Origin: Methanosphaera stadtmanae
Lineage (GTDB): Archaea; Methanobacteriota; Methanobacteria; Methanobacteriales; Methanobacteriaceae
Assembly (NCBI GenBank): GCA_015062825.1
Contig: SUTR01000017.1
Coordinates: forward strand, 1-42,866
Reading direction: 5' to 3'
DNA: 42,866 bases
Below the pieces are notes generated by a model. The model was not told where the DNA came from and searched no databases. It saw nothing but the letters and a program-made list of their open reading frames with translations. Position numbers and translations under genes: made by a program. Position 1 is the first letter of the stretch. Every line of letters begins with the position of its first letter. Shown in pieces: positions 8,343 through 17,808 of this stretch.

Positions 8343-9460
8343 AATATCAAACGACCTAATTGTAATATTGCAAGGTATACATCACCAATTATTAATGTAA
8401 CTATTAGACCTGCCAGTATAAATGGTCCAAAGGATAGTGTTTTCTTGATTATTATATGCTTTTGATTTAACAATCCTTCAAAATGAAGTTTTTGAATCAG
8501 TTTAATATCATCCATTGATAGTCCTGATGCCTTGGTAGAAACTATGACTTCAAGGTTATCCCTGCTTGTGATTTTTTCCTTTATGCTTCTTTTATCAAAG
8601 CAGTATTTTTTTCCATCAAAGCAAAGGTCATATCCAAGTACCATTGATTCATCCAATTCATCAATTTTAACATAATCCCTAAGTGCCTTGGAGATTATTC
8701 CAGAAGTTATTATTGCACGAATCATATAAATAAATGATATTGTTATAAATTCCATAATATAAAGCATGTATAGATTCATGAATATTGATATAACAAGTGT
8801 AATGGCCGAGATTATGATTATGATTCTGTTGTCATTTCCTGATATTTGTCTGTTAAGATATGAAATTAGTAGTAAAATAATAAATTTAATTACTACAGAT
8901 GTATCAAGTATATTATCAATTATGGTAAATAACATCAATGCATTGAAAATAATTACAACATCAATTAAATTAATACTTTTTACAACATCTTTAATTAAAT
9001 AAATCTTATTTCTAATTATTTCAAAGATAACAATTAATAGAATTAATGGAAGTACTGACAATACACTGTTAAATATCAAATCAAATATTGGACTAATGTT
9101 GCGAATATATACTGGAAATACCAAAGTTGAAAATTTAAATAATGGTAGTATATCCATATATTCCCTAACAAAGAGTGTAGACAATGCAGTAAAAAGCTTA
9201 ACATCACCACCGGCCCATAATCCAACATGCCATAACAAATAAGATAGTATGTAGACAAGAAGTATTGTAAACAGGTATAGAATAATCAATCCTACATCAC
9301 TGTTTAAATAGTAATATATTCCAAGAATCAATCCTACAATTCCCACTGTAAACGTAAGCCAGTTAGGTATAATCTGATAACGAATATCAGTATATGTGGC
9401 TATAGTACAAGCAAGTACTGCAAGTATTATAGCAATGAGTTTAACATAATATAAAGTCAT
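8339..9460 (-). CDS. archaeal prepilin peptidase (A24 family, EppA/FlaK-like)
   Basis: A 373-residue membrane aspartyl peptidase that cleaves leaders from type IV pilin-like precursors. Seen: about nine hydrophobic segments, first catalytic Asp in TYTDIRYQIIPNW (Asp25), second in WAGGDVKLFTAL (Asp86), both in the positions known for A24 peptidases, and a C-terminal soluble-plus-membrane section (about 270-373) like that of archaeal class II enzymes. It is longer than bacterial PilD-type cores because of extra central membrane segments. Overlap with the class III pilin gene strongly suggests that pilin is its substrate. Whether it is EppA or FlaK type is unproven; the QxSxE substrate favours EppA. 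Confidence 0.87.
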   Translation of the reverse strand: MTLYYVKLIAIILAVLACTIATYTDIRYQIIPNWLTFTVGIVGLILGIYYYLNSDVGLIILYLFTILLVYILSYLLWHVGLWAGGDVKLFTALSTLFVREYMDILPLFKFSTLVFPVYIRNISPIFDLIFNSVLSVLPLILLIVIFEIIRNKIYLIKDVVKSINLIDVVIIFNALMLFTIIDNILDTSVVIKFIILLLISYLNRQISGNDNRIIIIISAITLVISIFMNLYMLYIMEFITISFIYMIRAIITSGIISKALRDYVKIDELDESMVLGYDLCFDGKKYCFDKRSIKEKITSRDNLEVIVSTKASGLSMDDIKLIQKLHFEGLLNQKHIIIKKTLSFGPFILAGLIVTLIIGDVYLAILQLGRLIL

Positions 9461-9507
9461 AATTAATTAGATAATTATTACAAAAAAGAGAGAAAAGGGA
9501 AGAGATG

Positions 9508-11109
9508 TTAGTTTTTATGTTCTTTTTTATCCTTTGCAGCTTTAATGAATGATTTGAATATTGGATGTGTATTATTAGGTCTTGATTTAAATTCTGGATG
9601 GAATTGACATCCCAAGAACCATGGATGATCCTTAAGTTCTATTATTTCTACAAGGAAATCATCAGGTGATGTTCCAGATATTACTGCACCAGAGTCTTCA
9701 AGGAATTTACGATATTCATTGTTAACTTCATATCTGTGTCTATGTCTTTCAGATACTTCTGTTTCCTTATATGCTTCATATGCAATGGTACCTTCTTTAA
9801 CTGTACATGGATATGCACCTAGACGCATTGTACCACCCATATTTTTAATCTTCTTCTGTTCTTCCATCATGTCAATGACAGGACATAATGTTTCAGTATC
9901 AAATTCTGTACTGTTAGCATCTTCCTGACCATTAAGCTGAGCTATTGCTATTGTCATTGCATGAAGACCCAGACATATACCGAATATTGGTATTTTTTCC
10001 TTAATTGCATATTTGACCGTTTCAATTTTACCATTTATTCCACGTTCACCAAATCCACCAGGTATTAGAAGTCCATCATAATGAGCTAGTAAATCAGGAT
10101 TGAAATCTTCATCAGCTTTTATCCAGTCAATGTCAACTTTTACCTTATTGTCTGCACCTGCATGTTTGAGTGCTTCACGGATACTGATATATGCATCTTC
10201 AAGTTCAATATATTTACCAACCACTCCTATTTTTACCTTTGGAGCTTCAATTTCTAAATCTTCAACTATTTGACTCCACTGATATAAATCAGCTTTTCCA
10301 GATACATCAATCTTTAATCTGTTAAGCACTAGACTTCCAACATTTTCTGAGTACATTGTAAGAGGTACTTCATAGATTGAATGAGCATCAGGCGTGTTGA
10401 TTACTGCCTCTGTTGGCACATCACAAAACAAGGCTATTTTTTCCTTAAGTGCTGAATCAAGTCTTAGCTCAGAACGGCATACTATCATATCAGGACTTAT
10501 TCCCAATCCTCTTAGTTCCTTGGTACTGTGTTGTGTTGGTTTTGTTTTAAATTCTTTTGCTGCACGTAGATATGGTACATATGTTACATGTACAAACATA
10601 CAGTTGTCACGTCCTTCCTCATGACTGAATTGTCTTACTGCTTCTATAAATGGTTGGCTTTCAATATCTCCCACCGTTCCACCAATTTCTACCATTACAA
10701 CATCAGCCTTTGTTTGATTGGCTATATTTCTTATCATGAGCTTTATTTCATTAGTGATGTGAGGTATGATTTGTACACAAGAACCTAAATATTCCCCTTT
10801 TCGTTCCTTTTCGATGACGGATGAATAAACTTTTCCTGTTGTGATGTTTGCCTTACCTGAGAGACTTACATCAAGGAATCTTTCATAATGACCTAAATCA
10901 AGGTCACATTCCATTCCATCATCAGTAACATACACTTCACCATGCTGATATGGATTTAATGTTCCTGAGTCCCAATTGAGATATGGGTCAATTTTAATAG
11001 CAGTTACATTAACTCCATATGACCTTAGTATTCTACCTATTGATGCTGATGTAATTCCTTTTCCTATGGAACTTACAACACCACCAGTTACTACAATATA
11101 TTTTGACAA
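9508..11109 (-). CDS. pyrG: CTP synthase
   Basis: Makes CTP from UTP, ATP and glutamine. Seen: N-terminal synthetase domain with the P-loop TGGVVSSIGKGITSASIG (from residue 8), DPYLNWDSGTLNP and EIGGTVGDIES, then a class I glutamine amidotransferase domain (about 290-533) with PGGFGERG, nucleophile Cys in FGICLG and the His-Glu pair in FHPEFKSRP. Length of 533 is normal. I chose TTG at 11109 (MSKYIVVTGG) over TTG at 11118 because homologues start there and GGGAAGAG then lies 9 bases upstream. After GICLG the sequence reads LHAMTIAIA rather than the common MQ-containing segment. The promoter has a TATA element at about 11156-11168 and inverted repeats upstream of it. Confidence 0.96.
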   Translation of the reverse strand: MSKYIVVTGGVVSSIGKGITSASIGRILRSYGVNVTAIKIDPYLNWDSGTLNPYQHGEVYVTDDGMECDLDLGHYERFLDVSLSGKANITTGKVYSSVIEKERKGEYLGSCVQIIPHITNEIKLMIRNIANQTKADVVMVEIGGTVGDIESQPFIEAVRQFSHEEGRDNCMFVHVTYVPYLRAAKEFKTKPTQHSTKELRGLGISPDMIVCRSELRLDSALKEKIALFCDVPTEAVINTPDAHSIYEVPLTMYSENVGSLVLNRLKIDVSGKADLYQWSQIVEDLEIEAPKVKIGVVGKYIELEDAYISIREALKHAGADNKVKVDIDWIKADEDFNPDLLAHYDGLLIPGGFGERGINGKIETVKYAIKEKIPIFGICLGLHAMTIAIAQLNGQEDANSTEFDTETLCPVIDMMEEQKKIKNMGGTMRLGAYPCTVKEGTIAYEAYKETEVSERHRHRYEVNNEYRKFLEDSGAVISGTSPDDFLVEIIELKDHPWFLGCQFHPEFKSRPNNTHPIFKSFIKAAKDKKEHKN

Positions 11110-11155
11110 ATTTATCAACTCTTCCCAAATAAATTTAAATCTGTTTATTCAATTA

Positions 11156-11235
11156 TTAATATAATATACATTGTACATAACTGTAATTAAAAATATGTAC
11201 ATTATACAATAAATACTTATGTAAGATTTACATAA
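11156..11235 (-). promoter_or_regulatory. pyrG promoter with two upstream inverted repeats
   Basis: A TATA-like element (11156-11168 on the minus strand) predicts transcription from near 11136, about 27 bases before the pyrG TTG. Directly upstream are TGTACAT (11172-11178) and ATGTACA (11195-11201), an inverted pair, and then TTATGTAA-GAT-TTACATAA (11217-11235), an inverted repeat with 8-base arms and a 3-base spacer. The related TGTA/TACA half-sites suggest binding of a dimeric regulator. No regulator for it can be named. The rest of the gap to 11473 holds only T-rich tracts that could end the adhesin transcript. Confidence 0.4.
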
Positions 11236-11473
11236 AAACCTTAATAATAATGTAATATATGTAACTAATAATATTTAGTATTATCATCAAGGACAAGAAA
11301 CAGAATTAACATTAGTAATTATTCAAAATAAAAGCATGACAAAAAAAGAATTTAATTAACAAAAAAAGATGTTAAAAAAGAAATATCAAAAAAATATAAA
11401 TAGTTAACCTTTAAAAAAAGATTAACCAAGTTTAAATAGTTTTTATTTAAAATAATTTACAACCACTTAGATA

Positions 11474-14400
11474 TTATTCTTTAGTTATTGTTAAAGTTTT
11501 AGAATCTTCTAAACGATTATAATTTGATGCGATGTAGACTGCAGTTAAAGTATAATTTCTTGCATTGTAAGTATCAGGTATTTTATATTCTACTGATACT
11601 TCACCATTTACTATTTTTGCATAGATTACCTTGCCGTTTTCATCTTTAACTGATTTACCATTAATTTTAAAGACTACTTTTGCATTGTTAAGCATTTCTT
11701 CAGGTCCTGTTACCGTTGCCTTGAGTGTTACTGTGCTTCCTATTGTTGTTAGTACATCCTCTGTTGTAATTAATGGTGTTACTTCTTTGTTGATTGTGAG
11801 CTCTTGTTTGTCGCTTCTTAATGAATCACACTGTAGAGATCCAGAGTATACTGCTTCTATTGTCATACCTTCTTTATCCCAGCTTTCTGGTATTTCATAG
11901 TTTTCAATAGTAGCAATACCATTTACCACCTTAGCATAGATAACTTTTCCATCAGTACTTTTAAGTGTTTTACCGTTTACTTTAAATGCAACTTTACCTT
12001 TGGTTATATTTTCTGCTACTTCCTGCCCATCTTCATTTCCATAGTATATGCTAGCTTTAATGGTAGCATTTGTACCTAATGTAAATTCTGTTGTATCTAT
12101 TTTAAGTGAGAAATATTTTGGATCTTCAGGTAAATTGTATTTAATTGTATTACCAACACCTTCATTATCTATTACTGCATGGTTACCATTTAGTTCTTCA
12201 GATTCAAGGTAATTATAATCAATGATTGAATTGTTAACTTTTTGTAGGTAAATTGCATTTTCATAGTCTGTTAATATAGTATTGTTTTCAATCAAATCAT
12301 CCCTTTCAAACATCACATACATTCCCAGTTTTGTTGAAGTAATATTATTTCCAGTAACGGTATTGTTACTACCTCGTGCAACATATATACCAGTTGTCAT
12401 TGCACCCAAGTAGTCAATAGTTAAACCAGTTGTACGTGTACCATTAATCAATAATGTATTGTTGGCTATTGTAAGATCAGTTCCTATTACTCCAATACCC
12501 ATTGCTGTTGCTGCATTGACTTCAATTGTATTATTAATGAATTTATTCTCTTTTCCACCAAATTCTTCAATAGCATAAGTATTAAATGCATTTCCAATAA
12601 TATGATTATTACTAATAGTATTATTAAATACTTTTGACTTGGAAGTATCTAAATAACCACCCATATATCCATAATCATTAATGAATATTGCATATGTACA
12701 GTATTCATTACTTTTTCCATCATTTGGCTGTTCATCCATTGAAGAATTTACATATATAGTATTATTATCTATAATACAGTCATATGGACTTTCCAATCCA
12801 ATAGCTGAAGTATAATTTATTCCAGAAACTCTTATTATGTTTTCAGTTATGTTAACAGGACATGATCTTGGATGAATCGCATACATCCAACCTTCACCTG
12901 CCACTAATGTGATATTATTTGATTTTAATATAGCAGCATCATGTAAATCCAATCCATATATAGTAGCATAAGACCCATAAGTTTCAGTTGTGTTTATAAA
13001 TATAGTATTATTATACATTTCCAGAAAATGAGGCACTTTTGCAGTTCCATTTTTCTGATAAATTGGTATTAAACTATTTTTACCATAAGTACTGCTGCCA
13101 GGCATCCAATCAACAGTTGTTGCAAAACAGGACATATTTATATTACAATTTCTAAATTCCGTATTAGCGTTTACATAAATAAGATATGGTAAATTATATT
13201 CAGTTATTTCTTGTGTTTCCTCATCAACAACTTTTAAATCATTCCTAGTTATATGAGAATTAAATGTTATATTATCAAAAATTACTTTTGAAGAACCGTA
13301 TGTCATAATCGGTTGCCTATTACTTATGTTTTGTGCATCATAACCAGCACCATAATCAAATGTCATATTAGTAACTATTAAAGTATGGTCCCGAACACAT
13401 GAAAAATCCCATTTAATATTTCTAAAAGTTAAATTTGGATTAGCTGTCATAATATAAGAATATTGACGATTAGGACTAAAAGTAACATGACGTAGATCAT
13501 TTATTGTTTCATTGAAATAAAATATTACATTTCTATCATTTGGAACAGCATTTTGACCTGTAAATCTTATACCACTAATTTCTAAAATATTATTTTGATT
13601 TCTAGTTATGAAATAATTTTGATAATTCTCATTTGTGATTACAATCGTTGTATATTCATCATCATCCATTTTAAGATTTTTCTTGGAATTATCAACATTT
13701 AAATTATTTTCAACAAGATAATTATCATCAACATTTAAATTATTTTCAGTAATGAAATTGTTGTCTTCTATTACATTAGTTGAATCATCTTCATTTCTAT
13801 CCCTAATATCACCCAATACATTATTGTATGCAACTGTATTATATTCAGTACCTATCTCTAAATCCATATTTACAAAATTATTATCAGTTATCTGATTACT
13901 TGATGCTCCATTTATTAAAAATATATTATTTACATCATTATTTTGAATATGATTATAATCAGAGGATATAGTCAAATCCCCATCAATTTGATTATCAAGA
14001 ATAGAATTACCATCACCATTTATCATGGCATTACATGTTACATCATTAAAGATTAATTCAGAACCATCTGCAATTACTATATCCGCACCAAACTGATTAT
14101 TATGTACTTCACAGTTATAAGCCACATTAAAATTATTTGGTATTTGATTGTATTCTATAGTACTGTCCTGTCCTATTACAACATTACCTGTGAAATTATT
14201 TCCAATTACTTTTGAATTATTAAATAGTACAACTGAAGCACCATTATTAATATTATTATATGTAACTGTGTTGTTTTCAGTTATTTGATGTTCATAGTTA
14301 AACTCATCATCTATGATTATAACCTGTGAAGTAATTCCAACACCTGTATAATCAATTGTGTTATTATCAATTGTATTATTATGTCCTGATAGTACTAAAG

Positions 14401-15214
14401 CCCAACATATGATAGAAGGTGTTTCTGGTCCAGTCAATGTATTATTTCTAATTACATTATAAGAATTACTGTCTTCTGTTAATTGAGAGTTAATATTATA
14501 TGTTGTTAAGTATAATAAATTACCAACACCACCTTCTGCAGTTATAACATTGTTTTCGATAGTACAATTTTTTGCATTGGCTAATACAAGTGTACTGCTT
14601 CCTCCATTGTCTTTGGTATAAAATGTACTGTTTGCAACTGTAATATTAAATGATCCTTCACGTATTGATGTTACTCCCGTATTCCATCCAATTGTCTGAT
14701 CTTTAGCTGTTACATTTATCTTATTTAAAACCACATTACTTGCACCATCTACAAATACTTTAGTATTAGAGAAGTTTAGTCCAGTTATATTAGTGTTTGA
14801 ACCACCATTGTTGATTGTGAATGTATTTGTATTGAGTTTTATTATTGCATTATCAGATGTTATGTTTAATGCTTTGTCAATTATTATGTTTTGATTTACA
14901 TCTATTTCTCCACTGAATCTTAGTTTTGAATTAGATGTTACTGTATCTTTTGTATTACCGTTAGTATTGAAGTAGTTTGTAAAGTTTTCCTGTGTGACGG
15001 TAATACCATCGTATTCATCATCATTTTTTATATTTTTTGTGTTTTTTTCCAATATATTATCTGTTTGTACATCATTTGATGCAACATCATCAATTACATT
15101 ATCAGTTACTTGTACTTGTGTGTTGGTATTATTCACATCACTAGCACTAATAGCTGTAACTCCGATTAACAATATTGTTAAAATGAATGTAAAACATAAA
15201 ATTTTATTCTTCAT
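11474..15214 (-). CDS. secreted adhesin-like protein with parallel beta-helix repeats and Ig-like C-terminus
   Basis: A 1246-residue surface protein of the type abundant in gut Methanobacteriales. Seen: a Sec signal peptide (about 1-24: basic MKNK, then a hydrophobic core ending ISA-S), then two long Asn-rich stretches of NosD/pectate-lyase-like beta-helix repeats (motifs such as NNTI, ENNTI, ITGLNFSN), each opened by a similar segment: DDEYDGITVTQENFTNYF near residue 65 and DDDEYTTIVITNENYQNYF near 513. Two related Ig-like domains close it (about 1035-1140 and 1140-1246), both with a KVIYAKxVNG motif. No C-terminal membrane anchor or sortase signal is visible, so cell attachment is unclear. 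Function is inferred as adhesion or wall association. Start ATG follows GTGG 7 bases upstream. Confidence 0.88.
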   Translation of the reverse strand: MKNKILCFTFILTILLIGVTAISASDVNNTNTQVQVTDNVIDDVASNDVQTDNILEKNTKNIKNDDEYDGITVTQENFTNYFNTNGNTKDTVTSNSKLRFSGEIDVNQNIIIDKALNITSDNAIIKLNTNTFTINNGGSNTNITGLNFSNTKVFVDGASNVVLNKINVTAKDQTIGWNTGVTSIREGSFNITVANSTFYTKDNGGSSTLVLANAKNCTIENNVITAEGGVGNLLYLTTYNINSQLTEDSNSYNVIRNNTLTGPETPSIICWALVLSGHNNTIDNNTIDYTGVGITSQVIIIDDEFNYEHQITENNTVTYNNINNGASVVLFNNSKVIGNNFTGNVVIGQDSTIEYNQIPNNFNVAYNCEVHNNQFGADIVIADGSELIFNDVTCNAMINGDGNSILDNQIDGDLTISSDYNHIQNNDVNNIFLINGASSNQITDNNFVNMDLEIGTEYNTVAYNNVLGDIRDRNEDDSTNVIEDNNFITENNLNVDDNYLVENNLNVDNSKKNLKMDDDEYTTIVITNENYQNYFITRNQNNILEISGIRFTGQNAVPNDRNVIFYFNETINDLRHVTFSPNRQYSYIMTANPNLTFRNIKWDFSCVRDHTLIVTNMTFDYGAGYDAQNISNRQPIMTYGSSKVIFDNITFNSHITRNDLKVVDEETQEITEYNLPYLIYVNANTEFRNCNINMSCFATTVDWMPGSSTYGKNSLIPIYQKNGTAKVPHFLEMYNNTIFINTTETYGSYATIYGLDLHDAAILKSNNITLVAGEGWMYAIHPRSCPVNITENIIRVSGINYTSAIGLESPYDCIIDNNTIYVNSSMDEQPNDGKSNEYCTYAIFINDYGYMGGYLDTSKSKVFNNTISNNHIIGNAFNTYAIEEFGGKENKFINNTIEVNAATAMGIGVIGTDLTIANNTLLINGTRTTGLTIDYLGAMTTGIYVARGSNNTVTGNNITSTKLGMYVMFERDDLIENNTILTDYENAIYLQKVNNSIIDYNYLESEELNGNHAVIDNEGVGNTIKYNLPEDPKYFSLKIDTTEFTLGTNATIKASIYYGNEDGQEVAENITKGKVAFKVNGKTLKSTDGKVIYAKVVNGIATIENYEIPESWDKEGMTIEAVYSGSLQCDSLRSDKQELTINKEVTPLITTEDVLTTIGSTVTLKATVTGPEEMLNNAKVVFKINGKSVKDENGKVIYAKIVNGEVSVEYKIPDTYNARNYTLTAVYIASNYNRLEDSKTLTITKE

Positions 15215-15238
15215 TTTTAACCACTATAACTTTGTTAT

Positions 15239-15287
15239 ATCGATTAAATCGATTAGTTACTCAATAATTTCCAATAATATCCGATTA
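15239..15287 (-). promoter_or_regulatory. CGATTA repeats upstream of the adhesin gene
   Basis: Three copies of CGATTA on the plus strand (15241-15246, 15250-15255, 15282-15287; TAATCG in gene direction) lie 27-73 bases upstream of the adhesin start. The first two sit in ATCGAT-TAA-ATCGAT (15239-15253), which is both a direct and an inverted repeat. Spacings are 9 and 32 bases, close to one and three helical turns. A regulator site controlling surface protein expression is plausible. Confidence 0.35.
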
Positions 15288-15639
15288 AAAATATGAAAAA
15301 TAATTAAAAATTATTTTTATATTATTAAATAAAAATAATCTAATTCTTTATTATAAAATCAATCAAAATATTTGAAATTTATTAAGATATTATTTAATTT
15401 ATCATTGATAAAATATATAGTTATAAATTTTTTAGAATTTATCCAAAACTTTCAAAAAAAGAAACTATTTGAAAACATTTTTTTATAAATATAGTTAGAC
15501 TTGGTGAAGTAAATAAATAAAGTATATAATATATAAAATCAATTTTTTATCATTTAAATGTTTTATAATAAATTATTTTAAAAAATATAATCTTATAAAA
15601 GGATGTTAAAAAAGATAGAAAAAAAGGGAAGTTATTTGG
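15288..15639. other. AT-rich intergenic region, no gene seen
   Basis: About 350 bases between the adhesin promoter area and the end of the phosphoglycerate mutase gene. It is almost entirely A and T, with scattered T-runs that could terminate the upstream minus-strand gene. I see no coding frame, RNA gene or clear repeat. Confidence 0.5.
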
Positions 15640-16839
15640 TTATTCTTTGCTTACTTTTATCATTTCACTCAGTAGGGTATGTCCTACTATTGTTCCATAT
15701 TTACCGTTGTCCATGTTTTCAGTGTATTCTTGGGTTGCATCTGGTTCGGTTATGTTTGTTGAGTAGAATGCAAATGGTACTGGTGTCATGGTGTGGGTTT
15801 TTATGTTTACTGGTGTTGGATGGTCTGGAAGTACGGCTATTGCGTATTCTTCATCTATGTTTGGTAGTTCTTTTAGTAGTTTTTCAAGTATTATGCTGTC
15901 AATGTTTTCTATTGCTCTGATTTTTTCTGGTAGGTTTCCTTCATGTCCTGCTTCATCTGGTGCTTCTATGTGTATAAATTGTACATCATGTTCTTTTAGT
16001 GATTCTAATGCATAGTCTACTTTATTTTGGTAGTTGGTGTCAAAGTATGCTGTTGCTCCTGGCACTTCTATTACATCCAGGTCTATGTAGGTACTGATTC
16101 CTTTTAGCAGGTCTACACCAGTGATTGTTGCTCCTTTTAGATTGTAGGTTTCTGGGAAGTTTCCTATTGTTGGTTTTGCTCCTTGTCCCCATAGCCATAT
16201 CATATTTGCTGGAAGTTTTCCTTCTTCTATACGTTTTTGATTTACAGGATGGTTTTCCAGTATTTTTGTAGAATCGAACATTAGCTGGTTGATTTTATCT
16301 GCTTTTTCAGGATTTCCTTTTAGTATATGGTCTTCTACTGCTTGACCGACAACATCATGAGGTGGTGTGTTTTGAAGCTCTTCCATTTCTAGGTCGTCTA
16401 TTACAAATAGGTTTCTGTAACTGACTCCTGGATAGAATGTTCCTATGTCTCCAAATTCATCATTTAATGCTTTTATTAGTTCTTCTGCTTCTTCTGTTGA
16501 GATATGATCTGCGGTGAAGTCGTTGATTTTACCATCTTTGATGTTGATGAAGTTTAATCTGAATGCCACGTCTTCATCATTTAGACTTACTCCTACACTT
16601 GGAGCTTCTAGTGGACCTCTTCCTTTTAGCATTGAGGGATCAAATCCCATGATGGATGTGTTTGCAACATCGGATCCTGGTGTTTTTCCATCAGGCACGT
16701 TTTTTGCATATCCTGTATATCCGTTTTTTGCAATATAATCCATATTTGGAGTATTTGCTACCATTACAGGAGTTTTTCCATCGATTTCATCTATTGGTTC
16801 ATCTGCCATTCCGTCTGCTATTACTATTACGTATTTCAT
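15640..16839 (-). CDS. apgM: 2,3-bisphosphoglycerate-independent phosphoglycerate mutase, archaeal type
   Basis: Interconverts 3- and 2-phosphoglycerate in glycolysis and gluconeogenesis; an alkaline-phosphatase superfamily enzyme with two metal ions. Seen: metal ligand Asp9 in VIADGMADEP, the phosphorylated Ser in GSDVANTSIMGFDP (about residue 62), APSVGVSL, IEAPDEAGHEGN and the C-terminal metal motif LPDHPTPVNIKTHT. Length of 399 is normal for ApgM, shorter than bacterial iPGM. The start ATG is tight to the conserved N-terminus. Codons in this gene use more G at third positions on the non-coding strand side (TTC, TGG blocks) but stay within the range of the window. It connects to the 2-phosphoglycerate kinase at 118-1011 through 2-phosphoglycerate, although the genes are far apart. 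Confidence 0.95.
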   Translation of the reverse strand: MKYVIVIADGMADEPIDEIDGKTPVMVANTPNMDYIAKNGYTGYAKNVPDGKTPGSDVANTSIMGFDPSMLKGRGPLEAPSVGVSLNDEDVAFRLNFINIKDGKINDFTADHISTEEAEELIKALNDEFGDIGTFYPGVSYRNLFVIDDLEMEELQNTPPHDVVGQAVEDHILKGNPEKADKINQLMFDSTKILENHPVNQKRIEEGKLPANMIWLWGQGAKPTIGNFPETYNLKGATITGVDLLKGISTYIDLDVIEVPGATAYFDTNYQNKVDYALESLKEHDVQFIHIEAPDEAGHEGNLPEKIRAIENIDSIILEKLLKELPNIDEEYAIAVLPDHPTPVNIKTHTMTPVPFAFYSTNITEPDATQEYTENMDNGKYGTIVGHTLLSEMIKVSKE

Positions 16840-16941
16840 CGAATCACTGTTTTTGTTAATTATTTTTATTTGTATATATTATTGTTTATATGATTAAATT
16901 TTAATACCTTACTATGATTTTTAGGTTTGCTTAAAAATTTA

Positions 16942-17706
16942 TCAGTGAAGTAGGCAGTTGCATAAGTTACGACTGTTTGCTCCACCAGACAATTCCCAGT
17001 CAATTTCATCATAGTTTTCATATACCTTGTTTATTTCATCTCTTACATGCATGATTACTGCACCCATATAATTTTTTCCTGTAAAAGTGCCGTCATCATT
17101 CATTTTTACACCATATTCCAGGTTGTCACTTAGACAAAATATTGAATTGTTGCGTGTTCTCTTAAGTTCTTTACAGAACTTGATTTCTGTTACAAACTTA
17201 TAGTATACTGCATTCAGACATACTGTATATTCTAGTTCATCCCATATTGTTTTTTTATCATCCTCAGGGAGGTTAAGATTCATTATGTCTTCTTTTACAA
17301 CATCTATTATTTCATAGATTGTATGATAGTGTTCTGTTCCTATTGGTATTACACTTTTATCTGTAAATAATGTGTCATACATTACAGTATAATTCTCATC
17401 ATCAAGGTTTGGATGATATATTGCTTTTCCATCAGGAGTCCATAGTTTTACAAATATTGGTTTCTTATTGCTTGCAAGATAATCTCTTGTTGGCTTGCTT
17501 AGATTATCTGATGCTTCTATTGGATTCTGATATATTATTGACTTTGGAAATTTCACCAAGTATTCATCATCTTCTGTTACGTGATGTTTATATTCTAATA
17601 AGTATTCAGCCCCATTTCCATCATTCCAGAATGCGGATTCTAGTGGACTGTTTGGATATTTTAGCCATGGAGGTGCAAAATATTTATCTTTTTCCATATT
17701 GTTCAT
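16942..17706 (-). CDS. conserved-looking protein of unknown function
   Basis: A 254-residue soluble protein that I do not recognise. Seen: no signal peptide or membrane segment; an aromatic N-terminus with YFAPPWLKYPNSPLESAFW; scattered cysteines, ending in NLCNCLLH; a WELSGGANSR motif near the end. The acidic, Tyr/Asn-rich composition fits the host. The start is well supported by GGGGAG 8 bases before ATG, so it is likely a real, translated gene. It lies between apgM and homoserine dehydrogenase, all on the minus strand with gaps of about 100 bases, so it is probably transcribed alone. No function should be assigned. Confidence 0.7.
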   Translation of the reverse strand: MNNMEKDKYFAPPWLKYPNSPLESAFWNDGNGAEYLLEYKHHVTEDDEYLVKFPKSIIYQNPIEASDNLSKPTRDYLASNKKPIFVKLWTPDGKAIYHPNLDDENYTVMYDTLFTDKSVIPIGTEHYHTIYEIIDVVKEDIMNLNLPEDDKKTIWDELEYTVCLNAVYYKFVTEIKFCKELKRTRNNSIFCLSDNLEYGVKMNDDGTFTGKNYMGAVIMHVRDEINKVYENYDEIDWELSGGANSRNLCNCLLH

Positions 17707-17808
17707 AAGTTAATCTCCCCTTTATATTGAATTTTTATTTAAAATGAGCATATTTTCGAAAAAAATAATTTATTAAAAAAAAATAGTTGTAGAAGCAGAA
17801 TATAATAC

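Noticed and set aside
11474-15214. Enzymatic pectate lyase or NosD copper protein
   Set aside because: The beta-helix repeats are of that fold, but no catalytic residues are recognisable and the Asn-rich, Ig-ended layout fits adhesin-like proteins.
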